Shown here one piece after another: positions 51,739 to 61,100 of a stretch of 64,000 nucleotides of DNA; positions within the stretch are counted from its first letter, which is position 1, and the number at the start of each line of letters is the position of its first letter. The notes below the pieces were generated by a model, which was given only the letters and a program-made list of their open reading frames with translations, did no database searches and was not told the origin of the DNA. The stretch lies in the NCBI GenBank assembly GCA_029959295.1, contig JASCOH010000006.1, positions 1-64,000 of the forward strand, in the 5' to 3' direction. Position numbers and translations under genes: made by a program. The stretch comes from Flavobacteriaceae bacterium PS02334. Its GTDB lineage: Bacteria; Bacteroidota; Bacteroidia; Flavobacteriales; Flavobacteriaceae.

Positions 51739-51896
51739 AACGATTAATAATTTGTTATTGATTTTGATATAAGTATACCAAAATTGTGTTTTGTTACGCC
51801 AAATTTAGCTTTTTTAAAATTAATTTCTTATATTAAGGAATAAATTATGCTAAAGTGCTGTCAATTTGAAAGATGTGAAAATATTTTTAGGATGGA

Positions 51897-51926
51897 TTGC
51901 AGGTTTGAGAAATAGTTGTATATTTG
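51897..51926 (+). promoter_or_regulatory. promoter of rplU-rpmA
   Basis: -33 TTG (51897-51899), 19-bp spacer, -7 box TATATTTG (51919-51926), then a 31-base gap to the ATG at 51958 that lacks any Shine-Dalgarno sequence. Confidence 0.8.
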
Positions 51927-51957
51927 CAACCTTAAAAATTAACTAAACATCATTGTT

Positions 51958-52383
51958 ATGTACGCAATCGTAGAGATAGCAGGGCAACAATTTAAAGTAA
52001 GCAAAGACTTAAAGGTTTATGTTCACCGTTTGGCTGACAAAGAAGGAGATGCAATTTCATTTGCAAAAGTTCTTTTGTTAGACGATAACGGAACAATCAC
52101 TTTAGGCGCCCCGGCTGTAGAAGGTGCTTCTGTAGAAGCTAAAGTGTTACAACACTTAAAAGGAGACAAAGTAATCATCTTCAAAAAGAAAAGAAGAAAA
52201 GGTTACAAAAAGAGAAATGGACACCGTCAATATTTGACTCAAATCCAAATTTCTGGAATCACTTTCCCAGGTGCTAAAAAAGAGAAAGCTGCTCCTAAAA
52301 AAGAAGCTGCTCCAGTAACTGAAGAAGCTGAAGCTCCAAAGAAAAAAGCTGTAAAAGCTAAAAAAGAAGAAACTCAAGAATAA
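51958..52383 (+). CDS. rplU: 50S ribosomal protein L21
   Basis: 141 aa. MYAIVEIAGQQFKV start and KVIIFKKKRRKGYKKRNGHRQYLTQIQI core are those of L21. A tail of about 35 residues rich in Lys, Ala and Glu (AAPKKEAAPVTEEAEAPKKK) extends beyond the E. coli protein (103 aa) and is usual in this group. rpmA follows at 23 bp. Confidence 0.97.
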   Translation: MYAIVEIAGQQFKVSKDLKVYVHRLADKEGDAISFAKVLLLDDNGTITLGAPAVEGASVEAKVLQHLKGDKVIIFKKKRRKGYKKRNGHRQYLTQIQISGITFPGAKKEKAAPKKEAAPVTEEAEAPKKKAVKAKKEETQE

Positions 52384-52406
52384 TTAACATTTAAAACTAA
52401 TACGTC

Positions 52407-52667
52407 ATGGCTCACAAGAAAGGTGTCGGTAGTTCCAAGAATGGTAGAGAATCAGAATCGAAACGTTTAGGTGTTAAGATTTATGGTGGTCAAGCTGCAA
52501 TCGCTGGGAACATCATCGTTAGACAAAGAGGTTCTAAACATAATCCAGGTGAAAACGTTTACATGGGTAAAGATCATACTTTACATGCAAGGGTTGATGG
52601 AGTTGTTAAGTTCCAGAAAAAAGGAGATAACAAATCTTTCGTTTCTATCCTTCCATTCGAAGCATAA
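52407..52667 (+). CDS. rpmA: 50S ribosomal protein L27
   Basis: 86 aa. [20 protein letters not shown] then [22 protein letters not shown]; complete and of usual length. The N-terminus reaches the peptidyl transferase centre. Second gene of the L21-L27 operon, ended by a GAAA-tetraloop terminator. Confidence 0.98.
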   Translation: MAHKKGVGSSKNGRESESKRLGVKIYGGQAAIAGNIIVRQRGSKHNPGENVYMGKDHTLHARVDGVVKFQKKGDNKSFVSILPFEA

Positions 52668-52687
52668 GAATCAAGATTTTTGATATT

Positions 52688-52717
52688 AAAAAGCCCATTC
52701 GAAAGAATGGGCTTTTT
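52688..52717 (+). terminator. terminator of rplU-rpmA
   Basis: A 13-bp perfect stem (52688-52700 with 52705-52717), GAAA tetraloop, T-run. Confidence 0.95.
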
Positions 52718-52735
52718 TATTTTTCACTATTGGGT

Positions 52736-52767
52736 AAAAAAATCCGCTCGTTGCTGAGCGGTGATTT
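52736..52767 (-). terminator. terminator of the blaI-blaR1 operon
   Basis: A stem of ccgctc with gagcgg (52744-52749 with 52756-52761) and flanking pairing, followed on the minus strand by seven T. Confidence 0.8.
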
Positions 52768-52769
52768 TA

Positions 52770-54032
52770 CTATTTTACATACAATTGAATTGGCAAATGA
52801 TATTGCACTCTAACAGGCTTTCCGTTTTTTAAACCAGGATTCCATTTTGGAGATTTTTTCATTATTCTGACAGCTTCTTCTCCTGTTCCAAAACCAGCAT
52901 CCTTGATTACTTTTATTCCTTCAAGTTCTCCGTCAGGTTTTACGACAAACGTGAGGATGATTTTGTCTTTGCCCGAAAATCCTTTTGGAATTTTAAATTC
53001 TTTGGCTACAAATTTGTAAAAAGCGTCCATTCCTCCCGGAAAATGCGGTGATGTCGGTACATCTTTTGGATCAACTTCTGCAACTTCAAAAGCATCTGTT
53101 GTAATCTTTTCTGAGGAAGAAAGTGTTTTTGCGGTTTCCCAAGATGATACAACAATTTTTTCATCAGACTTTTTTTCTGTTGATTCTCCTGAACAAGAAA
53201 TAAATATCAGTCCAGCCAATACAGGCAAAACTGCCAATTTTTTGAGCAAAGCTCTTGATTTTGATGTGGTTTTTGTCATCATAATTAATCGTTTTTTGGT
53301 TACTAAAAAATTTAAATTACTGGCCAAGTAAAAGTTGCTGTTCCAAGATGCTTTTTCCAGGAGTAAACTTTGGTAAAACGGAACATTATTATAATATGTA
53401 ACCACTTTTTCATCTGCAAGAAATTCGTGGTTTAATTGGATTGCTTTTTTATAGAAAATCAGAATTGGATTGAACCAAAAAATGGTTTTCAAAATCTCAA
53501 TAAATAAGACGTCAACCGTATGTTTTTGGCGAACGTGCGTCAATTCGTGCGTGTATAATTCTTCTTCAATATTTCTAGTTTCATAATCGTTTCTGTTTAT
53601 AAAAATATAATTCAGAAAAGTGTGAGGTAATATTTTTTCTGCTACCAAAACCAAAGTAGAATTTTCAAATTTCTCCTTTGGATTGGTTTTTATTTTAGCA
53701 ATAAATTCATAAATATTTTTGCCAAATCGAATTACAAAAAATGTGGTGATGATTCCGTAAAAAGTCCAAAGGATAATTGAAAAATTGTTCGATTTTTGAT
53801 CGATGATGATAGTGTTTCCTTGAATGGTTTGAATCGCGTCTGGAAGCAAATTATGCTGCACGAAATCTTGGTGTAATTCAAATTTTACAAACGGAATTGC
53901 GAATGAAATTATCAAGCTTCCCAAGAGATAGAATCTATTGAAAATGCTCATTTTTTCTTTTTCTAGAAAGAAATTATAAATGCCCAAAAGCAAAATCAGG
54001 CAAAGTGAGGATTTGATTAAAAAGCCAATCAT
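52770..54032 (-). CDS. BlaR1/MecR1-type M56 sensor metalloprotease with TonB C-terminal domain
   Basis: 420 aa. N-terminal hydrophobic helices (about 1-17, 35-52, 85-103) and the M56 zinc motif HELTHVRQKH (His162-Glu-x-x-His166). Further helices follow (IEILKTIFWFNPILIFY; LKKLAVLPVLAGLIFISCSG). Residues about 330-420 are a TonB C-terminal-like domain (HFPGGMDAFYKFVAKEF; ILTFVVKPDGELEGIKVIKDAG; WNPGLKNGKPVRVQYHLPI). The penicillin-binding sensor domain of true BlaR1 is replaced by this. Its ATG overlaps the blaI stop region by 4 bp. It is expected to cleave, or cause loss of, the BlaI repressor on a signal that is not necessarily a beta-lactam. Confidence 0.9.
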   Translation of the reverse strand: MIGFLIKSSLCLILLLGIYNFFLEKEKMSIFNRFYLLGSLIISFAIPFVKFELHQDFVQHNLLPDAIQTIQGNTIIIDQKSNNFSIILWTFYGIITTFFVIRFGKNIYEFIAKIKTNPKEKFENSTLVLVAEKILPHTFLNYIFINRNDYETRNIEEELYTHELTHVRQKHTVDVLFIEILKTIFWFNPILIFYKKAIQLNHEFLADEKVVTYYNNVPFYQSLLLEKASWNSNFYLASNLNFLVTKKRLIMMTKTTSKSRALLKKLAVLPVLAGLIFISCSGESTEKKSDEKIVVSSWETAKTLSSSEKITTDAFEVAEVDPKDVPTSPHFPGGMDAFYKFVAKEFKIPKGFSGKDKIILTFVVKPDGELEGIKVIKDAGFGTGEEAVRIMKKSPKWNPGLKNGKPVRVQYHLPIQLYVK

Positions 54033-54400
54033 TTTTTCTTTTTTTGAATTTCCTTATCGATAATCTTTTGAAGTTCTTCCAATTCGTTTTTGGTCAAATC
54101 GGTTTCCGTCGTAAAAAATGAAGCAAATTGCGAAGCTGAATTATTGAAAAAATTCTTAATCAATCCGTTTACGTGTTTAGAAAAATAATCCGTTTTTTTT
54201 ACCAATGGATAATATTCGCGAGAATTCCCGAATTCAGTATAAGCCACAAATTTTTTGTCAATCATTCTTTTTAATAAAGTCGCAACTGTTGTCGTTGCTG
54301 GTTTTGGCTCCGGATAAGCTTCCAATAAATCTTTCATGAATGCCTTTTCAAGTTTCCAAAGGTGTTGCATTAATTGTTCTTCTGAATTTGATAGTTGCAT
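54029..54400 (-). CDS. BlaI/MecI/CopY-family repressor
   Basis: 123 aa. Winged helix (LSNSEEQLMQHLWKLEKAFM, then PATTTVATLLKRMIDKKFVAY) and a C-terminal dimerisation helix ending in Lys-rich residues. The family binds TACAnnTGTA dyads. Two perfect copies and one degenerate copy lie just upstream of this gene, overlapping its promoter, so it very likely represses its own operon. Overlaps the M56 gene by 4 bp. Confidence 0.92.
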   Translation of the reverse strand: MQLSNSEEQLMQHLWKLEKAFMKDLLEAYPEPKPATTTVATLLKRMIDKKFVAYTEFGNSREYYPLVKKTDYFSKHVNGLIKNFFNNSASQFASFFTTETDLTKNELEELQKIIDKEIQKKKK

Positions 54401-54424
54401 TTGCTATATTTTTAAATAATTTGT

Positions 54425-54438
54425 TCTACGTAATTAGA
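54425..54438. promoter_or_regulatory. degenerate BlaI-type operator
   Basis: TCTACGTAATTAGA keeps the outer TCTA/TAGA dyad but not the full TACAnnTGTA; its centre is 20 bp from the next operator. It may be a weak third site downstream of the promoter. Confidence 0.4.
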
Positions 54439-54444
54439 ATTAAC

Positions 54445-54458
54445 TCTACAAATGTAGA
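54445..54458. promoter_or_regulatory. BlaI operator O1, overlapping the -7 box
   Basis: TCTACAAATGTAGA, a perfect dyad with TACAnnTGTA. On the minus strand it contains TACATTTG (54449-54456), the -7 box of the blaI promoter, so repressor binding would block RNA polymerase directly. Confidence 0.85.
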
Positions 54459-54478
54459 AATAAAATTTAATTCTACAA
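54449..54478 (-). promoter_or_regulatory. promoter of blaI-blaR1
   Basis: -33 TTG at 54476-54478, 19-bp spacer, -7 TACATTTG at 54449-54456, matching the Bacteroidota consensus. The start codon is 49 bp downstream of the -7 box. Confidence 0.8.
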
Positions 54479-54485
54479 GTGTAGA
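54472..54485. promoter_or_regulatory. BlaI operator O2, overlapping the -33 element
   Basis: TCTACAAGTGTAGA, a perfect TACAnnTGTA dyad 27 bp centre-to-centre from O1. The TTG of the -33 element lies inside it. Confidence 0.85.
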
Positions 54486-54520
54486 GCAAAGTTTTTTGAA
54501 AATTAATTTTCAGGCAAAAA

Positions 54521-54546
54521 AAATCCGCTCATTTCTGAACGGATTT
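54521..54546 (-). terminator. terminator of the M20 dipeptidase gene
   Basis: An 11-bp stem (54521-54531 with 54536-54546, one G-U in RNA), then eight T on the minus strand. Confidence 0.85.
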
Positions 54547-54567
54547 AATATAGTTTGACTAAAAAAA

Positions 54568-55956
54568 TTACTTGAAAAGCTCCACAAAATATTTATAAAA
54601 TAAAGGAATAGTCTCAATACCTTTTAAGTAATTGAAAACTCCGAAATGCTCGTTTGGCGAGTGAATTGCATCGCTGTCCAAGCCAAATCCCATTAAAATC
54701 GTTTTGCTTTTTAATTCTTTTTCAAACAAAGCCACAATCGGAATACTTCCGCCAGAACGAACCGGAATCGGCTGAACACCAAAGCTTTCATTATACGCTT
54801 TCGCCGCCGCTTGATAGCCAATACTGTCAATCGGAGTCACATAACCTTGACCGCCATGATGCGGTTTTACTTTTACTGTCACGCCACTCGGGGCAATGCT
54901 TTCGAAGTGTTTTGTAAACAATTCAGTAATTTCATGCCAATCTTGATTCGGAACCAGACGCATAGAAATTTTTGCAAAAGCTTTGCTTGCAATAACTGTT
55001 TTTGCACCTTCTCCAGTATATCCGCCCCAAATTCCGTTCACGTCTAAAGTTGGACGGATGGAATTTCTTTCGTTTGTGGTGTATCCTTTTTCACCATAGA
55101 TATCATTTAAGTCTAAAGCTTTTTTATAGTTATCTAAAGAAAACGGAGCTTTCCCCATTTCCGCCCTTTCTTCAGCAGAAAGTTCTTCGACCTTGTCATA
55201 AAATCCAGGAATGGTGATGTGATTGTTTTCATCGTGAAGCGACGCAATCATCTTGGCCAAAATATTTATAGGATTGGCAACGGCACCTCCATACAAACCA
55301 GAATGCAAATCACGATTCGGACCTGTAACTTCAACTTCTACATAGCTTAAACCGCGCAAGCCTGTTGTAATTGAAGGTTGCGTATTTGAAATCATTCCAG
55401 TATCAGAAATCAAGATCACGTCGTTTTTCAATTTTTCTTGGTTTCTTTCCACAAACCAGCCCAAACTTGCCGAACCAACTTCTTCTTCACCTTCAATCAT
55501 AAATTTCACGTTGCAAGGAAGATTGTTTGTCTGAACCATATATTCCAAAGCTTTTACGTGCATATACATCTGGCCTTTGTCATCACAAGCGCCGCGGGCA
55601 AAAATCGCTCCTTCTGGATGCAAATCTGTCTTTTTTATAATAGGTTCAAATGGAGGAGAAGTCCACAATTCTAAAGGATCTGGCGGTTGCACGTCATAAT
55701 GCCCATAAACTAAAACCGTCGGAAGATTTGCATCAATAATTTTTTCTCCATAAACAATCGGGTAGCCTGGAGTATCGCAAATTTCTACAAAATCACAGCC
55801 TGCTTTTTCAAGGCTAGATTTTACGGCATTTGCAGTATCAATCACGTCTTGTGAATAAGCAGAATCAGCGCTCACAGACGGAATCTTCAGTAAATCAATA
55901 AGTTCGTTAAGGAAACGCTCTTTGTTTTTTTGAACGTAGTCTTTTATAGTATCCAT
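54568..55956 (-). CDS. M20-family dipeptidase
   Basis: 462 aa. Metal site motifs GHYDVQPPDP, ARGACDDKGQ, MIEGEEEVGS (metal ligands and catalytic Glu), and SGGSIPIV near the C-terminus. It is cytosolic, with no signal peptide. The dimerisation lid domain is in the middle (about 195-350). Family members hydrolyse dipeptides or related amides; the exact substrate is open. Its start codon faces the tRNA-Leu promoter region across about 70 bp. Confidence 0.93.
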   Translation of the reverse strand: MDTIKDYVQKNKERFLNELIDLLKIPSVSADSAYSQDVIDTANAVKSSLEKAGCDFVEICDTPGYPIVYGEKIIDANLPTVLVYGHYDVQPPDPLELWTSPPFEPIIKKTDLHPEGAIFARGACDDKGQMYMHVKALEYMVQTNNLPCNVKFMIEGEEEVGSASLGWFVERNQEKLKNDVILISDTGMISNTQPSITTGLRGLSYVEVEVTGPNRDLHSGLYGGAVANPINILAKMIASLHDENNHITIPGFYDKVEELSAEERAEMGKAPFSLDNYKKALDLNDIYGEKGYTTNERNSIRPTLDVNGIWGGYTGEGAKTVIASKAFAKISMRLVPNQDWHEITELFTKHFESIAPSGVTVKVKPHHGGQGYVTPIDSIGYQAAAKAYNESFGVQPIPVRSGGSIPIVALFEKELKSKTILMGFGLDSDAIHSPNEHFGVFNYLKGIETIPLFYKYFVELFK

Positions 55957-56026
55957 AAATGGCTTTTTAAAATGTTGTCTGCCAAAAATACGAAAAAGAA
56001 TATTTTATTTTTTTTTAATTTTTTAT

Positions 56027-56055
56027 TTGAAAGTTCAAAACTATGACTATATTTG
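56027..56055 (+). promoter_or_regulatory. promoter of tRNA-Leu
   Basis: -33 TTG (56027-56029), 18-bp spacer, -7 TATATTTG (56048-56055), about 40 bp before the mature tRNA 5' end. Confidence 0.8.
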
Positions 56056-56094
56056 CACCTCGATAACAGCAATAGTTGTTTTCAAAGGTCTACT

Positions 56095-56176
56095 GCGGAT
56101 ATGGTGAAATTGGTAGACACGCCAGACTTAGGATCTGGTGCCGCAAGGTGTGTAGGTTCGAGTCCTATTATCCGCA
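56095..56176 (+). tRNA. tRNA-Leu (anticodon TAG)
   Basis: An 82-nt class II tRNA with a long variable arm. Acceptor GCGGATA pairs with TATCCGC, anticodon stem CCAGA/TCTGG with loop CTTAGGA (anticodon TAG), and T-loop GGTTCGAGTCC. CCA is not encoded. Reads CUA and, by wobble, other CUN leucine codons. Confidence 0.95.
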
Positions 56177-56179
56177 CTA

Positions 56180-56206
56180 AAAAGCTTCTCAATCTGAGGA
56201 GCTTTT
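56180..56206 (+). terminator. terminator of tRNA-Leu
   Basis: A 12-bp stem (56180-56191 with 56195-56206, one G-U), three-base loop and a long T-run, three bases past the tRNA. Confidence 0.9.
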
Positions 56207-56269
56207 TTTTTTTGGAGTAAACTCAAAAGATTTTTATTCCAAAAAAATATAAAATTGTCCACTGTCTCT

Positions 56270-56409
56270 CCTATTGCCGTGTTGCTGATCGGTTTCCGCG
56301 AAAACGCGCCGACGTTGGTTTCATCATGCACGAACGGGCGGAAAGTGCATGAACCAATTACAGCCTCCTCGGCAATCTGACTGCCCGTCATCTTCGTTAC
56401 AAGAGACAA
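56270..56409 (-). other. unexplained GC-richer stretch between tRNA-Leu and the small membrane protein
   Basis: Locally richer in G and C than its surroundings. The minus strand is open from a TTG at 56409 (SLVTKMTGSQIAEEAVIGSC and so on, a hexapeptide-like pattern of Ala/Val/Ile-Gly), but the frame runs into the tRNA terminator and the antisense of the tRNA. It may be a gene remnant left downstream of a tRNA, a common integration site; no repeated tRNA end or integrase is seen. Confidence 0.3.
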
Positions 56410-56420
56410 TGGCCAATAAT

Positions 56421-56861
56421 TTATTGTTTTTCAGATTTTAATGCTGTCAAAATTGCCGCAGTTGCCAAAGCGCCAACTAAATAATAGCCGACAGTCAAAG
56501 CTTTTACTTGCGTATTTCTCGCTACTGGCTTTTCATCAAGCCCAATTTCCTTTGGAATAACAACGGCACCGATTCCGGCAACTAAGCCCAGTGAAATCGC
56601 TTTGCCCCAAATATTATCAGGACTATTGCCGATCATGCTGTAATAGGTAGCATTGCTGATCACATCGCCGGCAAGCGTAGCTTTATATAAGGTGTCTTTG
56701 TTTTCAATTTTAGTTCCGAAAAAGCCCAGCGTTTTCTGAAGCGCTTCTTCTCCCACAAGGTCAATTCGCGGCGCAACAATAACTCTCTTCTTCAAAGATT
56801 CATGTAAAAGGTTAAGCACGATGGCGCCACCAAGTCCGGCAAGAAAATTTTTAGCATTCAT
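56421..56861 (-). CDS. small membrane protein, DUF4126-like
   Basis: 146 aa from the ATG at 56861; upstream in-frame codons lack a start context. Glycine-rich hydrophobic N-terminus (NFLAGLGGAIVLNLLHESL), then two more hydrophobic stretches (ISLGLVAGIGAVVIP; VGYYLVGALATAAILTAL). The general pattern recalls small DUF4126-type integral membrane proteins, but the match is loose. The segment RNTQVKALTVGYYLVGAL may be a re-entrant helix. Function unknown. Single gene on the minus strand. Confidence 0.55.
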   Translation of the reverse strand: MNAKNFLAGLGGAIVLNLLHESLKKRVIVAPRIDLVGEEALQKTLGFFGTKIENKDTLYKATLAGDVISNATYYSMIGNSPDNIWGKAISLGLVAGIGAVVIPKEIGLDEKPVARNTQVKALTVGYYLVGALATAAILTALKSEKQ

Positions 56862-56984
56862 AATATGTGGTTTTGATCCGTATGATTTTAGATAATTAAA
56901 GTTCTGAAAATAGAAGGAGTTCTTGCTTATGCCTTTTGTTTTAATTCTTATATGATTATACAGAAGGAAAAAGCGCAAAAAAAA

Positions 56985-57015
56985 AAATCCCGATAACTGA
57001 AAAGTATCGGGATTT
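56985..57015 (-). terminator. terminator of the RND efflux operon
   Basis: An 11-bp perfect stem (56985-56995 with 57005-57015), nine-base loop, then a long T-run on the minus strand, about 19 bp after the stop of the adaptor gene. Confidence 0.92.
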
Positions 57016-57033
57016 GTATTATAAAGAAGAAAA

Positions 57034-58125
57034 TTATTTCACAGGAGTTCCGTCTTTGATTTCTTCGGAAGCACTTTTTACCAGTTGCATATTTTCTGGA
57101 ATTTCTCCAAAGATTTCCACGCGGTCTTCAATCTCGCGTCCTTTCTGAACTGGAACCCTGAGCGTTTTATTGTCCTGCACTTTTAAGACATAAATGCCTT
57201 CGCTTGAAGTCACGACTGCCGTTTTTGGGACTACATAATTGCTGTCCTGCGCTTTCAATGGCAATAAAACTTCGGCAACCATTCCTGGTAAAAGTTTTTT
57301 GGTATCATTGATGACATCCATTTCAACTCTTTCTGAGCGAAATTTGCTGTCCAAAGCACCTGACATACGGGCAATTTTAGCTTTGAAAGTTCTTCCTGGA
57401 AGTGATTTTACATTAAAGCTCAACTCATCGCCGCTTTTCAAATAACCGGTATATAGCTCAGGAATATAAACCGAAAGGCGCAATTTTTCTTGCTGTTGAA
57501 TCGTAAACAATGGCAGTTCAGATCCTTTTCCAGAAGGTCCGACGTAAGCGCCAAGATTCACATTCCGAGCCGCAATTACACCATCAAATGGAGCACGAAT
57601 TTGCAAATAGCCTTGAACATTTTGGATTTCTTTATAAGAAGCTTTCGCCGCCTGAAGTTGTGCGTAATCAGAATTTTTTCTTCCTTCTGATTGTTCCAAA
57701 TCATTTTTTGAAACCGTTCCTTCGACTTTGCTGGTTTCTAAAATTCTTTTGTAAGTGCTGTTGCTTGTCATGTAAACTGCTTCCTGAGAGCGCAGTCTTG
57801 ATTCGGCTGCAGCCAATTGCGAGCTGATTTCTGGAGCTTCCAAAACCATCAAAAGTTGTCCTTTTTTGACCTGAGTTCCAATATCGACTTTCAGTTCTTT
57901 TACAAAACTGCTCACTTTGGCATAAATGTCCACCTGTTGAAAGCCCGCCAATTCTGCAGGAATTCTTAATTCGGTTGATAATTTCTCTTTTGTTGCCGTG
58001 ATAATTTCCATCGGAGGAGCAACGTCTTCCGCTACAACTTCTTGCTTTTCTGAAGAACCGCAACTGCTTAAAAAAGCTCCTGTTCCTAAAAATAAAAGGG
58101 ATATTTTGAATAAATTATTTTTCAT
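57034..58125 (-). CDS. RND efflux periplasmic adaptor lipoprotein
   Basis: 363 aa. Lipobox AFLSSC with lipidated Cys22. Membrane-fusion-protein fold: first lipoyl half (VDIGTQVKKGQLLMVLEAPE), helical hairpin (about 100-165), second lipoyl half (GYLQIRAPFDGVIAARNVNLGAYVG), then beta-barrel and membrane-proximal domains. It links the inner-membrane pump to the outer-membrane channel. Its start overlaps the permease gene by 11 bp. Confidence 0.93.
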   Translation of the reverse strand: MKNNLFKISLLFLGTGAFLSSCGSSEKQEVVAEDVAPPMEIITATKEKLSTELRIPAELAGFQQVDIYAKVSSFVKELKVDIGTQVKKGQLLMVLEAPEISSQLAAAESRLRSQEAVYMTSNSTYKRILETSKVEGTVSKNDLEQSEGRKNSDYAQLQAAKASYKEIQNVQGYLQIRAPFDGVIAARNVNLGAYVGPSGKGSELPLFTIQQQEKLRLSVYIPELYTGYLKSGDELSFNVKSLPGRTFKAKIARMSGALDSKFRSERVEMDVINDTKKLLPGMVAEVLLPLKAQDSNYVVPKTAVVTSSEGIYVLKVQDNKTLRVPVQKGREIEDRVEIFGEIPENMQLVKSASEEIKDGTPVK

Positions 58126-61100
58126 TTTGATCGTGTAAAGATGAGATATAATGTTTGCTTTCTTTGTCCTCAGGGTCTAAAGATACGGACTGCGTTGAGC
58201 TTTTTCCTTGTGCCCAGGCAAAAATCAAAGGCAGGATAATTAATACTGTAAAAGTAGAAAATAATAGGCCACCGATAACTGCTCTTCCCAGTGGAGAAAC
58301 TTGGTCGCCACCTTCGCCGTGTCCGATTGCCATTGGCAACATTCCCGCAATCATCGCCACACTCGTCATGATAATCGGTCGAAGTCGCAGCGATGCCGCT
58401 TCTCTGGCAGATTGCAAGGCGTTTCCATTAATTTTTCGTAATTGCTCGGCATTCGTGACCAGCAAAACGGCATTCGCAATGGAAACTCCGACAGACATGA
58501 TGATTCCCATATACGACTGCAAATTCAGCGTAGAACCTGTAATCAACAGCAATAACAAAGCGCCCAAAACAACCGCAGGAACCGTAGTCAAAATTACCAG
58601 CGAAACTTTAAACGATTGGAAATTCGCAGAAAGCATCAAGAAAATCACGACAACTGCAACCAATAATCCGGATTGCAAACTGTTCATCGTTTCGACTAAA
58701 ACTTTGCTCAAACCGATAGTGTCGATGAAAACGCCGCGAGGCAATTCTCCCAAAGAAGAAATGGTTTTTTGAACGTCTTTTGAGGCAGTTCCTAAATCGG
58801 TGTGGTCGATATTTGCCGTAACCGTAATGTAAGGCATAGCACCCAAGTTGTCATTTTCCCCATAAGTAAAAGACGGCGTAATTGTGGCAACATCACTCAA
58901 AACAGGGCGCGCCGAATTTTTCATCAACGGAATTTCTCCCAAATCATTTTCTGACATCATCTTATTCAAAGGCACTTGAACTTGCACATTATAAGACAAT
59001 CCGGCTTTTTCATCGATCCAAGTATTTTTCTCTGTATATCTTGAAGACGACGTTGAAGCAATTAGCGAGCGCGAAACTTCGTTCATATCAACGCCCAATT
59101 GTGCGGCGCGTGTTCGGTCAATATTGATATCCAACGAAGGATATTTGATCGGCTGGCCAATCTGAACGTCTCTGAAATAATCAAACTGGTTTAGTTTTTC
59201 GACTAATTTATTAGCATATTTTTCGTTGATCTTTTTATTTTTCCCGGCAATTCTAATCTCAATCGGAGTAGGGGAACCTTGGCTTAAAACCTTATCGGTA
59301 AGCTCAATTGGTTCAAAAGATAATTTTACGTCTGGCAAAATCTTCTTGATTCTTGCTCTAAAATCATCCTTGAAAACGTCCATGTCAGCGTGATAATCTT
59401 TCAGCGCCACTTGAAAAACAGCTTCATGAGGACCCGACATAAATAGGTAAATCGGAGAAACAGAAAATAGGGAAGGATGCTGTCCGACATAAATCGAGCT
59501 GATGCTGATGTGCTCTTTCCCCACCATTTTCTCTAATTCTTTCAAGGCTAGAATCGCTTTTTCTTCCGTTCTTTCCAAACGAGTTCCGTCTGGAGCGCGA
59601 AGCCTTAATTGGAACTGGCTTGAATTTACCTTTGGAAAAACATCCTGACCGATTACGCTCAAAAGCCCTATGGCAATTGCTGTAATCCCAAACAAATAAA
59701 GCAAGGCAATCGATTTTCTGAAAGGGAAAATACGGTCTAAAAAGCGCATGAAGCGCATTCTGAATTTCTCGAAGAAGCCGATTTTTTTATCATTGTCTAA
59801 ATCGTCTCTTTGTGCCAAAACCCTCTTTTGCGCAAAGGTGTCTTTTTCAGAAGTTGGATCAATTCCCGAAGCATTAAATTCCGCTTCATCATCAGTAATT
59901 TCTGGACCGTGATTTACTTTTGAATGTCCTTTCATCAGCCAGTTCGCCATAACCGGAACGAAAGTCTGAGATAGCAAAAACGAAATGATCATCGAAAAAC
60001 CAATCGCCATCGCCAAAGGCAAAAACAGCGCACCCGGAATTCCTGTCATCGTAAAAGCTGGGGCAAAAACGGCGAGAATACAAAGAAGAATCAATAATTT
60101 TGGAAGGGCAATTTCCTTACAGGCATCCCAAATAGCGAGTGCCTTGGGTTTTCCCATATCTAAATGCTGGTGGATATTTTCTATAGTCACCGTACTTTCA
60201 TCGACCAGAATTCCGATCGCCAAAGCGAGTCCGCTCAACGACATCAAGTTGATGGTCTGTCCGAATAATTTCAAGAACAAAACTCCGGAAATAATTGAAA
60301 TCGGAATAGTAAGAATTACGATCAAGGCCGCTCTTCGGTCACCCAGAAATAATAAAACCATCAATCCCGTCAAAACGGCTCCGATAATTCCTTCGGTAAC
60401 CAAACTTTTTACCGAATTAATCACATAAACCGACTGGTCAAATTCATAAGAAAGCTTCACGTCTTCTGGCAACGTGCTCTGAATTTTCGGCAATTCTGCT
60501 TTTAAATTTTGGACCACATCCCAAGTCGAAGCATCTCCGGCTTTTGCGATGCTGACATAAACCGAGCGTTTTCCGTTGACCAAAGCATATCCGGCAGTAA
60601 TATCGGCGCCGTCTTTTACGGTAGCAACATCGCCCAAATATAAATTCTGTACGCCACCTTTAAACAAAGGAATTTTAGCAAAATCAGCTACTTCCTTAAT
60701 AGTATTATTTGTCGGCGTAATGTAATTTTTATCACCGATTCTCACGTTTCCTGAAGGAGCTGTCTGATTGTTGATTCGGATGGCTTCCACGATTTGATCG
60801 GGTGTCATGTTGTGCGAACGAAGCAAATCTGGATCCACGTTAACCTCAATGGTTCTCGGGCTTCCGCCAAAAGGTGGAGGCGATAATATTCCAGGAATCG
60901 AAGTGAATGACGCTCTTACATAAACGTTTGCCAAATCTTGCAATTCATTGTTAGAACGTGTTTTGCTGCTCAAAACCAACTGCCCGACCGGCAATGAAGA
61001 AGCGTCAAACCGAATGATAAATGGAGGTTGCGAACCAGGAGGAAAAGCGGCTTGGATTCTGTTGGAAAGCGCACTTAATTCTGCAGCAGCCTGCGCCATG

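Noticed and set aside
56128-56300. Minus-strand frame that includes antisense of tRNA-Leu
   Set aside because: The last 15 codons are just the reverse of the tRNA gene and its terminator; such frames are a well-known artefact.
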